Shown here one piece after another: positions 37,043-46,036 of a stretch of DNA of 56,197 bases. Location: contig NZ_LZIN01000084.1 in assembly GCF_001667375.1 (NCBI RefSeq), forward strand, positions 1 through 56,197. The letters run 5' to 3'. A model generated the notes under the pieces. It was not told the DNA's origin. It made no database searches and saw only the letters and a program-made list of their open reading frames with translations. Position 1 is the stretch's first letter. Every line of letters begins with the position of its first letter. Position numbers and translations under genes: made by a program. Source of the DNA: Mycolicibacter sinensis. Lineage in GTDB: Bacteria > Actinomycetota > Actinomycetes > Mycobacteriales > Mycobacteriaceae.

Positions 37043-37440
37043 CGCCCGGATCCGCCCGTCGACGCGAGCAGCCGGCCTGGTCGGTGAAGCACTGTCCAAC
37101 AAGGAGATCTCCGACAGGCCCTTGAACTCGCCGCGCACGGCGGAAACTCGGCGTCACGGCGACAGCCATCGGGGGCACGGCGTGTCGTTGTCCTCCGGTG
37201 AGATGGTGCCAGCCGTGACGGTCGTCTGGTGCGCCAAGATGCGGGCCAGCGCGCTGACCGCGCAATTGCCGGTGTCGCGTTACCGGCTCGGCCGGCCAGC
37301 TGGTGGCGTGTGGCGCGGAGCCCAAGGCCACTAAGCAGACGTCAACACCCGCCGGATCTACCCGCCGCGCAACGGCGACCGCGCAGCGCTGCTGGCCGCT
37401 GCCGCACCATGGCTGCAAGACCGACCCGAGCGCGGATAGC
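37043..37440. other. Gene-free, probably degenerate stretch
   Basis: 398 bp with no convincing gene on either strand. Short coding-like scraps occur, such as RRIYPPRNGDRAALLAAAAPWLQDRPERG* on the plus strand at about 37350-37440, preceded at once by an in-frame stop. They may be the tail of a decayed gene at the position of M. tuberculosis Rv3263, but I cannot identify it. Confidence 0.4.
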
Positions 37441-38514
37441 TCAGATGTCGCTGGAGTAGCGAATCCCGCAGTCCGGGATCGACACTCCCGGCCACACCCG
37501 TGCCCCGCGCAGCAACTCACAGCGCGCCCCGATGTCGGCGCCGTCGCCGATCACCCCGTCGCGGATCAGCGCCCGCGGCCCGATGCGGGCGCCGAACCCG
37601 ATGATCGAGCGCTCGATCACGCAGCCGGCCTCGACTTTCACGCCGTCGAAGATCACCGCGCCGTCCAGCCGGGCGCCCGGGCCGATCTCGGCGCCGCGAC
37701 CGACGACCGTGCCGCCGATCAGCACCGCACCCGGGGCCACCGCGGCACCGTCGTGCACCAGTGACTCGCCGCGCTGATCGCCCAACGCCGGCGACGGCGC
37801 GATGCCGCGCACCAGATCCGCCGAGCCGCGCACGAAGTCCTCCGGGGTGCCCATGTCACGCCAGTAGCTGGTGTCGACGTAGCCGCAGACCTTCACGCCG
37901 TCGGACAGCAGCGCCGGGAACACCTCGCGCTCCACCGAGACCGCCCGGCCCCGCGGAATACGGTCGATCACGTTGCGGGACAGCACATAACAGCCGGCGT
38001 TGATCTGGTCGGTCGGCGGGTCCTCGGTCTTCTCCAAAAACGCGGTGACCCGGCCGTCGTCGGTGGGCACACAGCCGAACGCTCGCGGGTCACCGACCCG
38101 CACCAGGTGCAGGGTGGCCTCGGCGGCATGCTCGCCGTGATAGGCGTACAGCTCGCGCAGGTCGGCCCCGGAGAGCACGTCGCCGTTGAACACCATCGCG
38201 GTGTCGTGACGCAGTTTGGACGCCACGTTGGCGATGCCGCCGCCGGTGCCCAGCGGTTCGTCTTCGGTCACGTAGTCGATCTGCAGGCCCAGCGCGGACC
38301 CGTCGCCGAACTCCGCGGAGAACACCTCCGGCTTGTAGGACGTGCTGAGGATCACGTGTTCGATTCCCGCAGCCGCGATCCGCGACAGCAGGTGGGTCAG
38401 GAACGGCAGCCCCGCAGTGGGCAGCATCGGCTTGGGCGCCGACAGCGTCAGTGGCCGCAGCCGGGTGCCCTTGCCGCCCACCAACAGCACGGCATCGACT
38501 TGCTGAAGCGTCAC
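37441..38514 (-). CDS. manB: Mannose-1-phosphate guanylyltransferase-type nucleotidyltransferase
   Basis: Sugar-nucleotide pyrophosphorylase at the Rv3264c position (named manB or rmlA2 there), supplying GDP-mannose. The 357-aa protein has the activator loop LLVGGKGTRLRPLTLSAPKPMLP, the VFNGDVLSG metal site, and a C-terminal left-handed beta-helix of hexapeptide repeats (VLIGGTVVGRGAEIGPGARL). The GTG at 38514 overlaps the wbbL stop as GTGA. Confidence 0.94.
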   Translation of the reverse strand: MTLQQVDAVLLVGGKGTRLRPLTLSAPKPMLPTAGLPFLTHLLSRIAAAGIEHVILSTSYKPEVFSAEFGDGSALGLQIDYVTEDEPLGTGGGIANVASKLRHDTAMVFNGDVLSGADLRELYAYHGEHAAEATLHLVRVGDPRAFGCVPTDDGRVTAFLEKTEDPPTDQINAGCYVLSRNVIDRIPRGRAVSVEREVFPALLSDGVKVCGYVDTSYWRDMGTPEDFVRGSADLVRGIAPSPALGDQRGESLVHDGAAVAPGAVLIGGTVVGRGAEIGPGARLDGAVIFDGVKVEAGCVIERSIIGFGARIGPRALIRDGVIGDGADIGARCELLRGARVWPGVSIPDCGIRYSSDI

Positions 38515-39389
38515 GGACGTCCTTTCGTCAGCTTGCGCCGCGCGCTGCGCACGGCCAGGCCGGAGCGCACCGCAAGCGCTCCCCGCATGGTCCAGCGCAG
38601 CGGCGCGCGCCACCAACCGGGATGGCGGTCGGCGAGGTAGGTGTAGGTGCTGCGGTGGTGCGCCGCCAGGTTGGCCGCCGGATCCTTGCCGGTGGCGTGA
38701 CCCTTCTGGTGCAGCACCTCCGCAGACGGCACGTAGACGTTGAGCCAGCCGGCCTTACCGAGCCGGTCGCCCAGGTCGACGTCTTCCATGTAGAGGAAGT
38801 AGCGGTCGTCGAAGCCGCCGATCTGATCGAACGCGGCGCGGCGCACCAGCAGGCAGGCACCGGACAGCCATCCCACCGGGCGCTCGCTGGGTTCCAGGCG
38901 TTCTTGGCGGTAGGCCCGCGACCACGGGTTGTTCGGCCAGATCGGGCCGACAACGGCGTGCATGCCACCGCGGATCAGGCTCGGCAGGTGGCGCGCCGAG
39001 GGGTACACCGAGCCGTCGGGCTCGCGGATCAGCGGACCCAGCGTCGCCGCTTGCGGCCACCGGGCGGCCGCCTCCAGCAGGGCGTCGATGCTGCCCGGGC
39101 CCCACTGCACGTCGGGGTTGGCCACAATGAGAAATTCACTATCCCGGTCGCCGAGCCGGGCCACCGCGCTGTTGACGGCGCCACCGTAGCCGAGGTTGGC
39201 CCCGGTCTCGAACAGCTGCGCATCCGGGTAGCGCTGCACGGCCTCCTGCGGCGCGCCGTCGGTGGATCCGTTGTCGGCCATCACCACCTGCACCGGACGA
39301 TCGGTTGCCAGCGACAGCGACGCCAGGAAGCGGTCCAGATGCCAACCCGGCGAATACGTCACCGTCACCACCGGCAGGGCCTCACTCAC
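38511..39389 (-). CDS. wbbL: Rhamnosyltransferase WbbL
   Basis: Adds rhamnose to GlcNAc-PP-decaprenol, building the linker between arabinogalactan and peptidoglycan; essential in mycobacteria. The 292-aa GT2 family enzyme shows VTVTYSPGWHLDRFLASL, the metal-binding region MADNGSTDG, and FLYMEDVDLGDRLGKAGW with the acceptor-binding acidic motif. Corresponds to Rv3265c. The GTG at 39389 lies 10 bp after the rmlD stop. Confidence 0.95.
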   Translation of the reverse strand: MSEALPVVTVTYSPGWHLDRFLASLSLATDRPVQVVMADNGSTDGAPQEAVQRYPDAQLFETGANLGYGGAVNSAVARLGDRDSEFLIVANPDVQWGPGSIDALLEAAARWPQAATLGPLIREPDGSVYPSARHLPSLIRGGMHAVVGPIWPNNPWSRAYRQERLEPSERPVGWLSGACLLVRRAAFDQIGGFDDRYFLYMEDVDLGDRLGKAGWLNVYVPSAEVLHQKGHATGKDPAANLAAHHRSTYTYLADRHPGWWRAPLRWTMRGALAVRSGLAVRSARRKLTKGRP

Positions 39390-39399
39390 GGCGTAGAGG

Positions 39400-40269
39400 T
39401 TATCTGGCCAGTGCCGCGGCCAGCGCATCGCGCCATGGGCGCAGCGGCGCCAGGCCGGCTCGTGCCGATTCGACGCTCGACAACGCCGAGTACGCGGGCC
39501 GAGCCGCCGGACGGGGCCGCGCGGCGCTGCTGACCGGTGCCACCCGCTGCGGGTCGGCGCCCAGCGCGGTGAACACCGCGCGGGCCTGCTCGAAGCGGCT
39601 GGCCGCACCGCTGTTGGCCGCGTGCAGCACCCGCGCCGCAGGCCACGCCCGCGCCAAGGCCAGCAGCGCATCGGCCAGGTCGCCGACATAGGTCGGTGAG
39701 CCGACCTGGTCGTCGACCACCTCCACCGCACCGGAGCCTGCGGCCTTGTCCCGCATCACGGCGACGAAGTCCGACCCGCCGGCGGCGCCGGTGTAGACCC
39801 AGGCGGTGCGCACCACCAGCGCCTCCGGCGACGCCGCCAGCACGGCGTTCTCGCCGTCCAGCTTGGTGCGGCCATAGACGGACAGCGGCCGGGTCGCCTC
39901 CCCCGGCTCGTACGGGCGCGGCGCCGCGTCGCCGAAGTCACCGTCGAAGACGTAGTCGGTGGAGATGTGGATCAGTCGCGCCCCGGCCCGCGCGCAGGCA
40001 GCCCCGAGGTGGCCGGGCCCGGCCGCGTTGACGGCATAAGCTCGCTCGGCGTCGCTCTCGGCGGCGTCGACGGCGGTGTAGGCCGCGCAGTTGACCAGCA
40101 CATCGCCGGGACGCAGGTCGACGGCGCCGACGGCGGCGGGGTCGGTGATGTCGCACTGCGCCGAGGACAGCGCGAGCACGTCATGGCCGGCCTCGGCGGC
40201 GCGCACCGCCAGGAAGCTGCCGACCTGCCCGCCGGCCCCGGTGATCACGATCCGCTGCCCAGAAGTCAT
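39400..40269 (-). CDS. rmlD: dTDP-4-dehydrorhamnose reductase
   Basis: Final step of dTDP-rhamnose synthesis, supplying WbbL. The 289-aa SDR enzyme has the nucleotide-binding ITGAGGQVGSFLA, INCAAYTAVDAAE-type segment (VNCAAYTAVDAAESD), HISTDYVFDGD and the catalytic YGRTKLDGE. The ATG at 40269 begins the homology. It heads the rmlD-wbbL-manB operon and diverges from the LCP gene. Confidence 0.96.
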   Translation of the reverse strand: MTSGQRIVITGAGGQVGSFLAVRAAEAGHDVLALSSAQCDITDPAAVGAVDLRPGDVLVNCAAYTAVDAAESDAERAYAVNAAGPGHLGAACARAGARLIHISTDYVFDGDFGDAAPRPYEPGEATRPLSVYGRTKLDGENAVLAASPEALVVRTAWVYTGAAGGSDFVAVMRDKAAGSGAVEVVDDQVGSPTYVGDLADALLALARAWPAARVLHAANSGAASRFEQARAVFTALGADPQRVAPVSSAARPRPAARPAYSALSSVESARAGLAPLRPWRDALAAALAR

Positions 40270-40337
40270 AACCGCCGAGTCTGGCACGCCGACCGCAGCT
40301 ACCACCGATACAGCAGTTACACAAGTAACCTCGAGTG

Positions 40338-41807
40338 ATGCCTGCGCAACGTGTGATTCGTGTGATCGCGACCGTGGCAGCCGTCGCCGTCGTCCTCGGC
40401 ACCGGAGTGGCCTGGAGTCGGGTGCGCTCCTTCGAGGACGGCATCTTCCACATGGCGTCGCTGGCGCTGGGCCAAGGCGGAGCCGACGGCGCGGTCGACA
40501 TTCTGCTGGTCGGCATGGACAGCCGCACCGACGCCCACGGCAACCCGCTGACCCCCGAGGAACTCGCGGCGCTGCGAGTCGGCGACGACGACGCCACCAA
40601 CACCGACACGATCATCCTGGTCCGCATCCCCAACAACGGGAAGTCGGCGACCGCGATCTCGATCCCCCGCGACTCCTACGTGGCGGCGCCCGGGCTGGAC
40701 AAGACCAAGATCAACGGCGTCTACGGCGCCACCCGGCTCGAGACCGCCGACGCCCTGGTGGAAGCCGGCATGGATCCGGCGCAGGCCCAGGCCCGCGGCA
40801 CCCAGGCCGGCCGGGAGGCCCTGATCAAGACGGTGGCCGACCTGACCGGGGTCACCGTCGACCACTACGCCGAGGTCGGGCTGCTCGGGTTCTCGCTGAT
40901 CACCGACGCGCTCGGCGGCGTCAACGTCTGCCTCAAGGAACCGGTGTACGAAGAGCTCTCCGGCGCCGACTTCCCGGCCGGCTGGCAGCGGCTCGACGGC
41001 GCCCAGGCGCTGAGTTTCGTGCGCCAGCGCCATGAACTCCCGCACGGCGACCTGGACCGGGTCCGTCGCCAGCAGGCGGTGATGGCGGCCCTGGCCCACC
41101 AGGTGATCTCCGGCAAGACGCTGTCCAGCCCGGGCACCCTGACGCGACTGCAGGCGGCGGTCCAGCGCTCGGTGGTGCTGTCGGAGGGTTGGGACGTGAT
41201 GGATTTCATCACCAAGCTGCAGGATCTGGCGGCCGGCAAGGTGGCCTTCGCCACCATCCCGGTGCTCGAGGAATCCGGCTGGAGCGACGACGGCATGCAG
41301 AGCGTGGTGCGCGTCGACCCGCAGCAGGTGGCCGACTGGGTGGACGGATTGCTGCACGACACCGACGAGGGCAAAGCCGACCAACGTGCCTACGACCCCG
41401 AGCACACCACCGCCAGCGTGTACAACGACACCGACATCAACGGCTTGGCCGCGGCCGTCTCAGGTGTGCTGAACGCCAAGGGATTCGGCACCGGATCGGT
41501 CGGCAACAACGAGGCCGCCCGGGTAACGACCAGCCAGGTGCAGGCCGCCAACACCGACGACCCCGGCGCCCAGGCGGTGGCCCGGGATCTGGGCGGGTTG
41601 CCGGTGGTCTCCAACGCGGCGGTGCCCGCCGGGGCGGTACGCGTCGTACTGGCCAACGACTACACCGGTCCCGGATCGGGCTTGGGCGCCGGGGACCGCG
41701 CCGAAATAGCCGGCTTCTCCGCCGCCGACGACACGCAGCTGTCCGAAATCCCCGCTCCGTCACCGATTCTGACCGCGGGTTCCAACGACCCGCAATGCGT
41801 GAACTAG
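40338..41807 (+). CDS. LytR-CpsA-Psr cell-wall ligase
   Basis: LCP enzymes attach arabinogalactan to peptidoglycan. The 489-aa protein (Rv3267-like) has one N-terminal membrane helix (RVIRVIATVAAVAVVLGTGVAW), an extracytoplasmic LCP domain with Asp/Arg signatures (DILLVGMDSRTD, TDTIILVRIPNNGKSATAISIPRDSYV, RQRHELPHGDLDRVRRQQ) and a C-terminal LytR_C domain (ASVYNDTDINGLAAAVSGVL). A GTG directly before the ATG (40335) is an alternative start. Confidence 0.94.
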   Translation: MPAQRVIRVIATVAAVAVVLGTGVAWSRVRSFEDGIFHMASLALGQGGADGAVDILLVGMDSRTDAHGNPLTPEELAALRVGDDDATNTDTIILVRIPNNGKSATAISIPRDSYVAAPGLDKTKINGVYGATRLETADALVEAGMDPAQAQARGTQAGREALIKTVADLTGVTVDHYAEVGLLGFSLITDALGGVNVCLKEPVYEELSGADFPAGWQRLDGAQALSFVRQRHELPHGDLDRVRRQQAVMAALAHQVISGKTLSSPGTLTRLQAAVQRSVVLSEGWDVMDFITKLQDLAAGKVAFATIPVLEESGWSDDGMQSVVRVDPQQVADWVDGLLHDTDEGKADQRAYDPEHTTASVYNDTDINGLAAAVSGVLNAKGFGTGSVGNNEAARVTTSQVQAANTDDPGAQAVARDLGGLPVVSNAAVPAGAVRVVLANDYTGPGSGLGAGDRAEIAGFSAADDTQLSEIPAPSPILTAGSNDPQCVN

Positions 41808-41817
41808 CGTCGGTGCG

Positions 41818-42543
41818 GTGACCAACCTTGCCTCGGCGATCCTTGATCCGATCATGCGCGCCGACCCGGTGGGACCGCGGATCACCTATTACGACGACGC
41901 TTCCGGCGAACGCATCGAGTTGTCCGCGGCGACTCTGACGAACTGGGCCGCCAAGACCGGCAATCTGCTGCGCGACGAACTCGGCGCCGGGGCGGGCAGC
42001 CGGGTGGCGGTGTTGCTGCCGGCGCACTGGCAGACCGCGGCGGTGCTGTTCGGCGCGTGGTGGATCGGCGCCGAGGTGCTGCTCGCCAACCCGGGCGGAG
42101 AGGCTGACATCGCCCTGTGCACCGCGGACCGGCTCGACGAGGCCGACGCGGCGGTGGCCCCCACCGGCGGCGAGGTGGTGGTGCTGTCGCTGGACCCGTT
42201 CGGGCGCCCGGCCCCGGACCTGCCGGTGGGGGTCACCGACTACGCGACGACGGTGCGGGTGCACGGCGACCAGATCGACCCGGAGCCGCGCCCCGGCCCG
42301 GCGCTGGAGGGATCATCCGCCGACGAGGTGTTGGCCCTCTGCGAGAAATCCGCGGCCGCAACGTCTTTGACGTCATCGGATCGGGTGTGGTCGGCCAACG
42401 CCTGGGGTACACCCGCCGAGTTGATCGACAACATGCTGGCGGTGTTCGCCGTCGGCGCGTCCCTGGTGCAGGTCGCCCATCCGGATCCGGCCGCACAGCA
42501 ACGCCGCCGGGACAGCGAGAAGGTCACCCGGACGCTTGATTAG
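41818..42543 (+). CDS. TIGR03089 family protein, Rv3268-like
   Basis: A 241-aa protein resembling the N-terminal part of AMP-forming acyl-CoA ligases (DPVGPRITYYDDASGERIELSAATLTNWAAKTGNLL, VAVLLPAHWQTAAVLFGAWWIGAEV) but lacking the downstream AMP-binding and catalytic motifs, so it is probably not an active ligase. It follows the LCP gene by 10 bp. Function unknown. Confidence 0.88.
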   Translation: MTNLASAILDPIMRADPVGPRITYYDDASGERIELSAATLTNWAAKTGNLLRDELGAGAGSRVAVLLPAHWQTAAVLFGAWWIGAEVLLANPGGEADIALCTADRLDEADAAVAPTGGEVVVLSLDPFGRPAPDLPVGVTDYATTVRVHGDQIDPEPRPGPALEGSSADEVLALCEKSAAATSLTSSDRVWSANAWGTPAELIDNMLAVFAVGASLVQVAHPDPAAQQRRRDSEKVTRTLD

Positions 42544-42561
42544 GCGATCTAGGCCTCGAAT

Positions 42562-42632
42562 GTGCGGTTCGGTACGCCCGCGCCGGCGGGTCGCTGGGGG
42601 CACCTCCCGCTTGCGGGGAAACGAAACCGCAC
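42562..42632. repeat. Hairpin repeat with GTGCGGTTTCG ends, copy 2
   Basis: GTGCGGTTCGGTACGC (from 42562) and CGAAACCGCAC (42622-42632) are the same ends as the element at 19032-19078, here with a longer GC-rich centre containing a further hairpin (CACCTCCCGC-type). It lies in the 193-bp gap after the Rv3268-like gene. Confidence 0.45.
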
Positions 42633-42665
42633 GCTCGGCGCGTCGCCCACGAGGGAGTCACCGCG

Positions 42666-42687
42666 ATATATGCAGAAATGCTTATAT
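42666..42687. promoter_or_regulatory. AT-rich inverted repeat, candidate metal-sensor operator
   Basis: ATATATGCA (42666-42674) and TGCTTATAT (42679-42687) form 9-bp arms with one mismatch around GAAA, 49 bp before the pacL1 ATG. The AT-rich imperfect 22-bp dyad is typical of ArsR/SmtB-type metal-sensor operators, and it stands upstream of a metal-efflux ATPase. A -10-like TGATACC follows. Confidence 0.5.
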
Positions 42688-42736
42688 GCTGATACCCTCG
42701 CTGACTAAGACGGACGACCCACGGAGGGGATGACTC

Positions 42737-43018
42737 ATGGCGGTACAGGGACTGCTGGCGAAGGCGGCCGGAACGGTGTTCACCGGGCTGGTCGGGGTCA
42801 GCGCCTACGAGCTGGCACGCAAGGCGCTGGAAAAGGCTCCGCTGCATCAGGCCGCGGTGACCGCCACCGAATGGAGCCTGCGTGGCACCCGGCGGGCCGA
42901 GGAGGTCGCCGAGTCGGCGCGCCTCAAGGTGGCCGACGTGGTCGCCGAGGCCCGCGAACGCATCGGTGAAGAGGCGACACCGCCTGCTGTGGCCGTTGCA
43001 CACGACCACGACCACTGA
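42737..43018 (+). CDS. pacL1: Metallochaperone-like membrane scaffold PacL1
   Basis: A 93-aa DUF1490 protein equivalent to Rv3269, which in M. tuberculosis clusters with CtpC and helps zinc resistance. It has an N-terminal membrane helix (about 8-25), an amphipathic Ala/Glu/Arg-rich middle and a C-terminal metal-binding HDHDH tail. The ATG is preceded by GGAGGGG. It lies 2 bp before ctpC. Confidence 0.92.
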   Translation: MAVQGLLAKAAGTVFTGLVGVSAYELARKALEKAPLHQAAVTATEWSLRGTRRAEEVAESARLKVADVVAEARERIGEEATPPAVAVAHDHDH

Positions 43019-43020
43019 TC

Positions 43021-45222
43021 GTGACCCACGCCGTCGATGAACTGGTCGTCGTCTCCGACGCCGCCGGCCGGATGCGGGTGCGGGTGCCCTGGGTCCGCAG
43101 CGACTCGCGGCGCGCGGTGGCGGTCGAGGAGACCGCCGACCGGGTCAACGGGGTGCGCACCGTGCACGCCTATCCGCGCACCGGCGCGGTGGTGGTGTGG
43201 TACTCCCCCAAACGGTGCGATACCGCGGAGATCCTGGCGGCGATCCGCGAGGCGGCCGGCGTCGCCGCCGAGCTGATCCCGGCCCGCACCCCGCGCTCGG
43301 CGGACATCCGCAACACCGACGTGCTGCGCATGGTGATCGGCGGTACGGCGTTGGCGCTGCTGGGCGTGCGCCGCTACGTCTTCGCCCGGCCGCCGCTGCT
43401 GGGACCGAGCGGTCAACTGGTCGCCACCGGGGCGACGGTCTTCATGGGCTATCCGTTCCTGCGCGGCGCGCTGCGCTCGATCCGCTCCGGCAAGGCCGGC
43501 ACCGATGCCCTGGTGACCGCCGCGACCATCGCCAGCCTGGTGCTGCGGGAGAACGTGGTCGCGCTCACCGTGCTGTGGCTGCTCAACATCGGCGAGTATC
43601 TGCAAGACCTGACGCTGCGCCGGACCCGCCGCGCGATCTCGGATCTGCTGCGCGGCAGCCAAGACACCGCCTGGGTGCGTGTGGAGCAAGGTCCCCCGGA
43701 AAGCCCGGAATACACCGAAGTCCAGGTACCGGTCGACACGGTGCAGCTCGGCGACGAGGTGATCGTCCACGACCACGTCGCGATCCCGGTCGACGGCGAG
43801 ATCATCGACGGCGAGGCCATCGTGGACCAGTCCGCGATCACCGGCGAGACCCTGCCGGTCAGCGTGATCGCCGGGGCGCGTGTGCATGCCGGATCGGTGG
43901 TGGTGCGCGGCCGAGTCGTGGTGCGCGCCACCGCGGTCGGCAGCCAGACCGTGATCGGACGGATCATCAGCCGCGTCGAGGAGGCCCAACACGACCGTGC
44001 TCCGATCCAGACCGTCGGCGAGAACTTCTCCCGGCGCTTCGTACCGGCGTCGTTCATCTTGTCGGCGTTCACCCTGCTGGTCACCGGCGACGTCCGCCGG
44101 GCGATGACCATGCTGCTGGTCGCCTGCCCGTGTGCGGTCGGGCTGGCCACCCCGACGGCGATCAGCGCGGCCATCGGCAACGGCGCCCGGCGCGGCATCC
44201 TGATCAAGGGCGGCTCGCATCTCGAGCAGGCCGGCCGGGTGGACGCCATCGTGTTCGACAAGACCGGCACGCTCACCGTCGGCCGCCCGGTAGTGACCAA
44301 TATCGTTGCCCTCCATAAGGATTGGCAGCCCGAACAGGTGCTCGCCTACGCCGCCAGCTCGGAGCTGCACTCGCGGCACCCGTTGGCCGAGGCGGTGATC
44401 CGCTCCACCGAGGAACGCCACATCAGCATCCCGCCGCACGAGGAGTGCGAAGTTCTGGTCGGGCTGGGCATCCGCACCTGGGCCGACGGACGGACGCTAC
44501 TGCTGGGCAGCCCGAACCTGCTGCGCGCCGAGAAGGTCCGCATCTCCAAGAAGGCGGCGGACTGGGTCACCAAATTGCGCGCCCAGGCCGAGACCCCGTT
44601 GCTGCTGGCGGTCGACGGCACCCTGGTGGGATTGATCAGCCTGCGCGACGAAGTGCGCCCGGAGGCACACGAGGTGCTTGAGCAGTTGCGCGCCAAGGGT
44701 ATTCGCCGCATCGTGATGCTGACCGGCGATCACCCGGAGACCGCGGCGGCGGTGGCCGCCGAACTCGGCATCGCCGAATGGCGCGCCGAGGTGCTCCCCG
44801 AGGACAAGCTGCAGGTGGTCCGCGACCTGCAGGACGAGGGCTACGTGGTCGGCATGGTCGGTGACGGCGTCAATGACGCTCCCGCGCTGGCCGCCGCCGA
44901 CATGGGCATCGCGATGGGTCTGGCGGGCACCGATGTGGCGGTCGAGACCGCCGATGTCGCCCTGGCCAACGACGACTTGCGGCGGCTGCTGGACGTCCGC
45001 GACCTGGGCAGCCGGGCCGTCGAGGTGATCCGGCAGAACTACGGCATGTCGATCGCGGTCAACGCAGCCGGCCTGCTGATCGGCGCCGGCGGTGCGCTGT
45101 CACCGGTGCTGGCGGCGATTCTGCACAACGCGTCGTCGGTGGCCGTGGTCACCAACAGTTCGCGGCTGATCCGTTACAGACTGGACGCCGAACCGATGGC
45201 ATCCGCCCCCGCCGGGGCGTAA
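43021..45222 (+). CDS. ctpC: Metal-efflux P1B-type ATPase CtpC
   Basis: ATP-driven exporter linked to zinc and manganese in mycobacteria. The 733-aa protein has a degenerate N-terminal HMA-like domain without CxxC, an ITGETLP actuator motif, a membrane CPC motif (VACPCAVGLATPT), the phosphorylation site DKTGTLT, the HP locus SRHPLAEAV and the hinge GDGVNDAPAL. The GTG start is 2 bp after the pacL1 stop, so the two form an operon. A strong hairpin follows the stop. Confidence 0.96.
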   Translation: MTHAVDELVVVSDAAGRMRVRVPWVRSDSRRAVAVEETADRVNGVRTVHAYPRTGAVVVWYSPKRCDTAEILAAIREAAGVAAELIPARTPRSADIRNTDVLRMVIGGTALALLGVRRYVFARPPLLGPSGQLVATGATVFMGYPFLRGALRSIRSGKAGTDALVTAATIASLVLRENVVALTVLWLLNIGEYLQDLTLRRTRRAISDLLRGSQDTAWVRVEQGPPESPEYTEVQVPVDTVQLGDEVIVHDHVAIPVDGEIIDGEAIVDQSAITGETLPVSVIAGARVHAGSVVVRGRVVVRATAVGSQTVIGRIISRVEEAQHDRAPIQTVGENFSRRFVPASFILSAFTLLVTGDVRRAMTMLLVACPCAVGLATPTAISAAIGNGARRGILIKGGSHLEQAGRVDAIVFDKTGTLTVGRPVVTNIVALHKDWQPEQVLAYAASSELHSRHPLAEAVIRSTEERHISIPPHEECEVLVGLGIRTWADGRTLLLGSPNLLRAEKVRISKKAADWVTKLRAQAETPLLLAVDGTLVGLISLRDEVRPEAHEVLEQLRAKGIRRIVMLTGDHPETAAAVAAELGIAEWRAEVLPEDKLQVVRDLQDEGYVVGMVGDGVNDAPALAAADMGIAMGLAGTDVAVETADVALANDDLRRLLDVRDLGSRAVEVIRQNYGMSIAVNAAGLLIGAGGALSPVLAAILHNASSVAVVTNSSRLIRYRLDAEPMASAPAGA

Positions 45223-45231
45223 TCTGTGTCG

Positions 45232-45285
45232 GTCCCGACTGTCCCTGTCGAGCAACACCACCAGCTCCAGGGCAGTCGGGACTTT
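45232..45285. terminator. Bidirectional terminator between ctpC and Rv3271c-like gene
   Basis: Stem 45232-45247 pairs with 45268-45282 (GTCCCGACTG... with one bulge), a 20-base loop, then TTT. It begins 10 bp after the ctpC stop and lies 13 bp from the opposing gene's stop, so it can serve both convergent transcripts. Confidence 0.75.
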
Positions 45286-45297
45286 GCCTAGCAGCGG

Positions 45298-45996
45298 TTA
45301 GCAGCCACAACCCTCGCCGCGCCAGGACCGGAACCCCTGCCACACCGACACCGCGGCCACCGCCAGACCGATCAGGGGGTCCAGCCACCATCCGCCCGAC
45401 CACTGGGTGGTGAGCGTCAACCCGACCAGCACCGCGGCGGCCTGGATCGCACACAGGTAGTTCTGCACGCCCTCGCCGACGGTGGCCGCCGAGCCCAGCC
45501 GGGTGCCGAGCCGGCGCTGCGCGCGGCCCAGAATCGGCATCACCAGCACCGCCACCCCGGTGAGCGCGATCCCGATGACGCTGCTCTCGCTGCGGTGGTC
45601 ACCCACCAGGTGGCGCACCGATTCGGCGGCGATGTAGGGGGCGTTGATCCAGAACGACACCGCCACCCCGATCTGGGCGCGCCGCTCGGCCGTCTGCGAC
45701 AGCGTGCGGGCACCGGTGAACCGCCAGATCACGATGGCCCCGGCCATCGCCTCGGGAATGGCGCCCAGCGCCCAGCCGGTCAGCGCGATCGAGCCGGCCG
45801 CCAAGCCCTGCCACAGGCCCAGCACGCCTTCGAACCCCACCACCACCAGGCTGACCCAGGCGAGCCGGCGAGCCCAGTCCGCGGCGCGGTGCCAGCCGGC
45901 GTCAAGTACCGGTTGCACCGGATGGGGGTGAACATGGGGTACGGCACAGGCATCGACGACGCCCACCGATTCGGGGCTCCCGATCCCACTGTCCAC
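45298..45996 (-). CDS. Integral membrane protein, Rv3271c-like
   Basis: A 232-aa protein with about five to six membrane helices resembling the membrane part of CDF-type transporters. The N-terminus is His-rich (VPHVHPHPVQ) and the C-terminus ends CGC, both able to bind metal. Convergent with ctpC, so a related metal role is plausible but not shown. The GTG at 45996 is taken as the start. It follows pknD with a 40-bp gap on the same strand. Confidence 0.85.
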   Translation of the reverse strand: MDSGIGSPESVGVVDACAVPHVHPHPVQPVLDAGWHRAADWARRLAWVSLVVVGFEGVLGLWQGLAAGSIALTGWALGAIPEAMAGAIVIWRFTGARTLSQTAERRAQIGVAVSFWINAPYIAAESVRHLVGDHRSESSVIGIALTGVAVLVMPILGRAQRRLGTRLGSAATVGEGVQNYLCAIQAAAVLVGLTLTTQWSGGWWLDPLIGLAVAAVSVWQGFRSWRGEGCGC

Positions 45997-46036
45997 GCTG
46001 GAAATGCTACCGCCCGCGGAGCGTGGTCAGCGCCGC

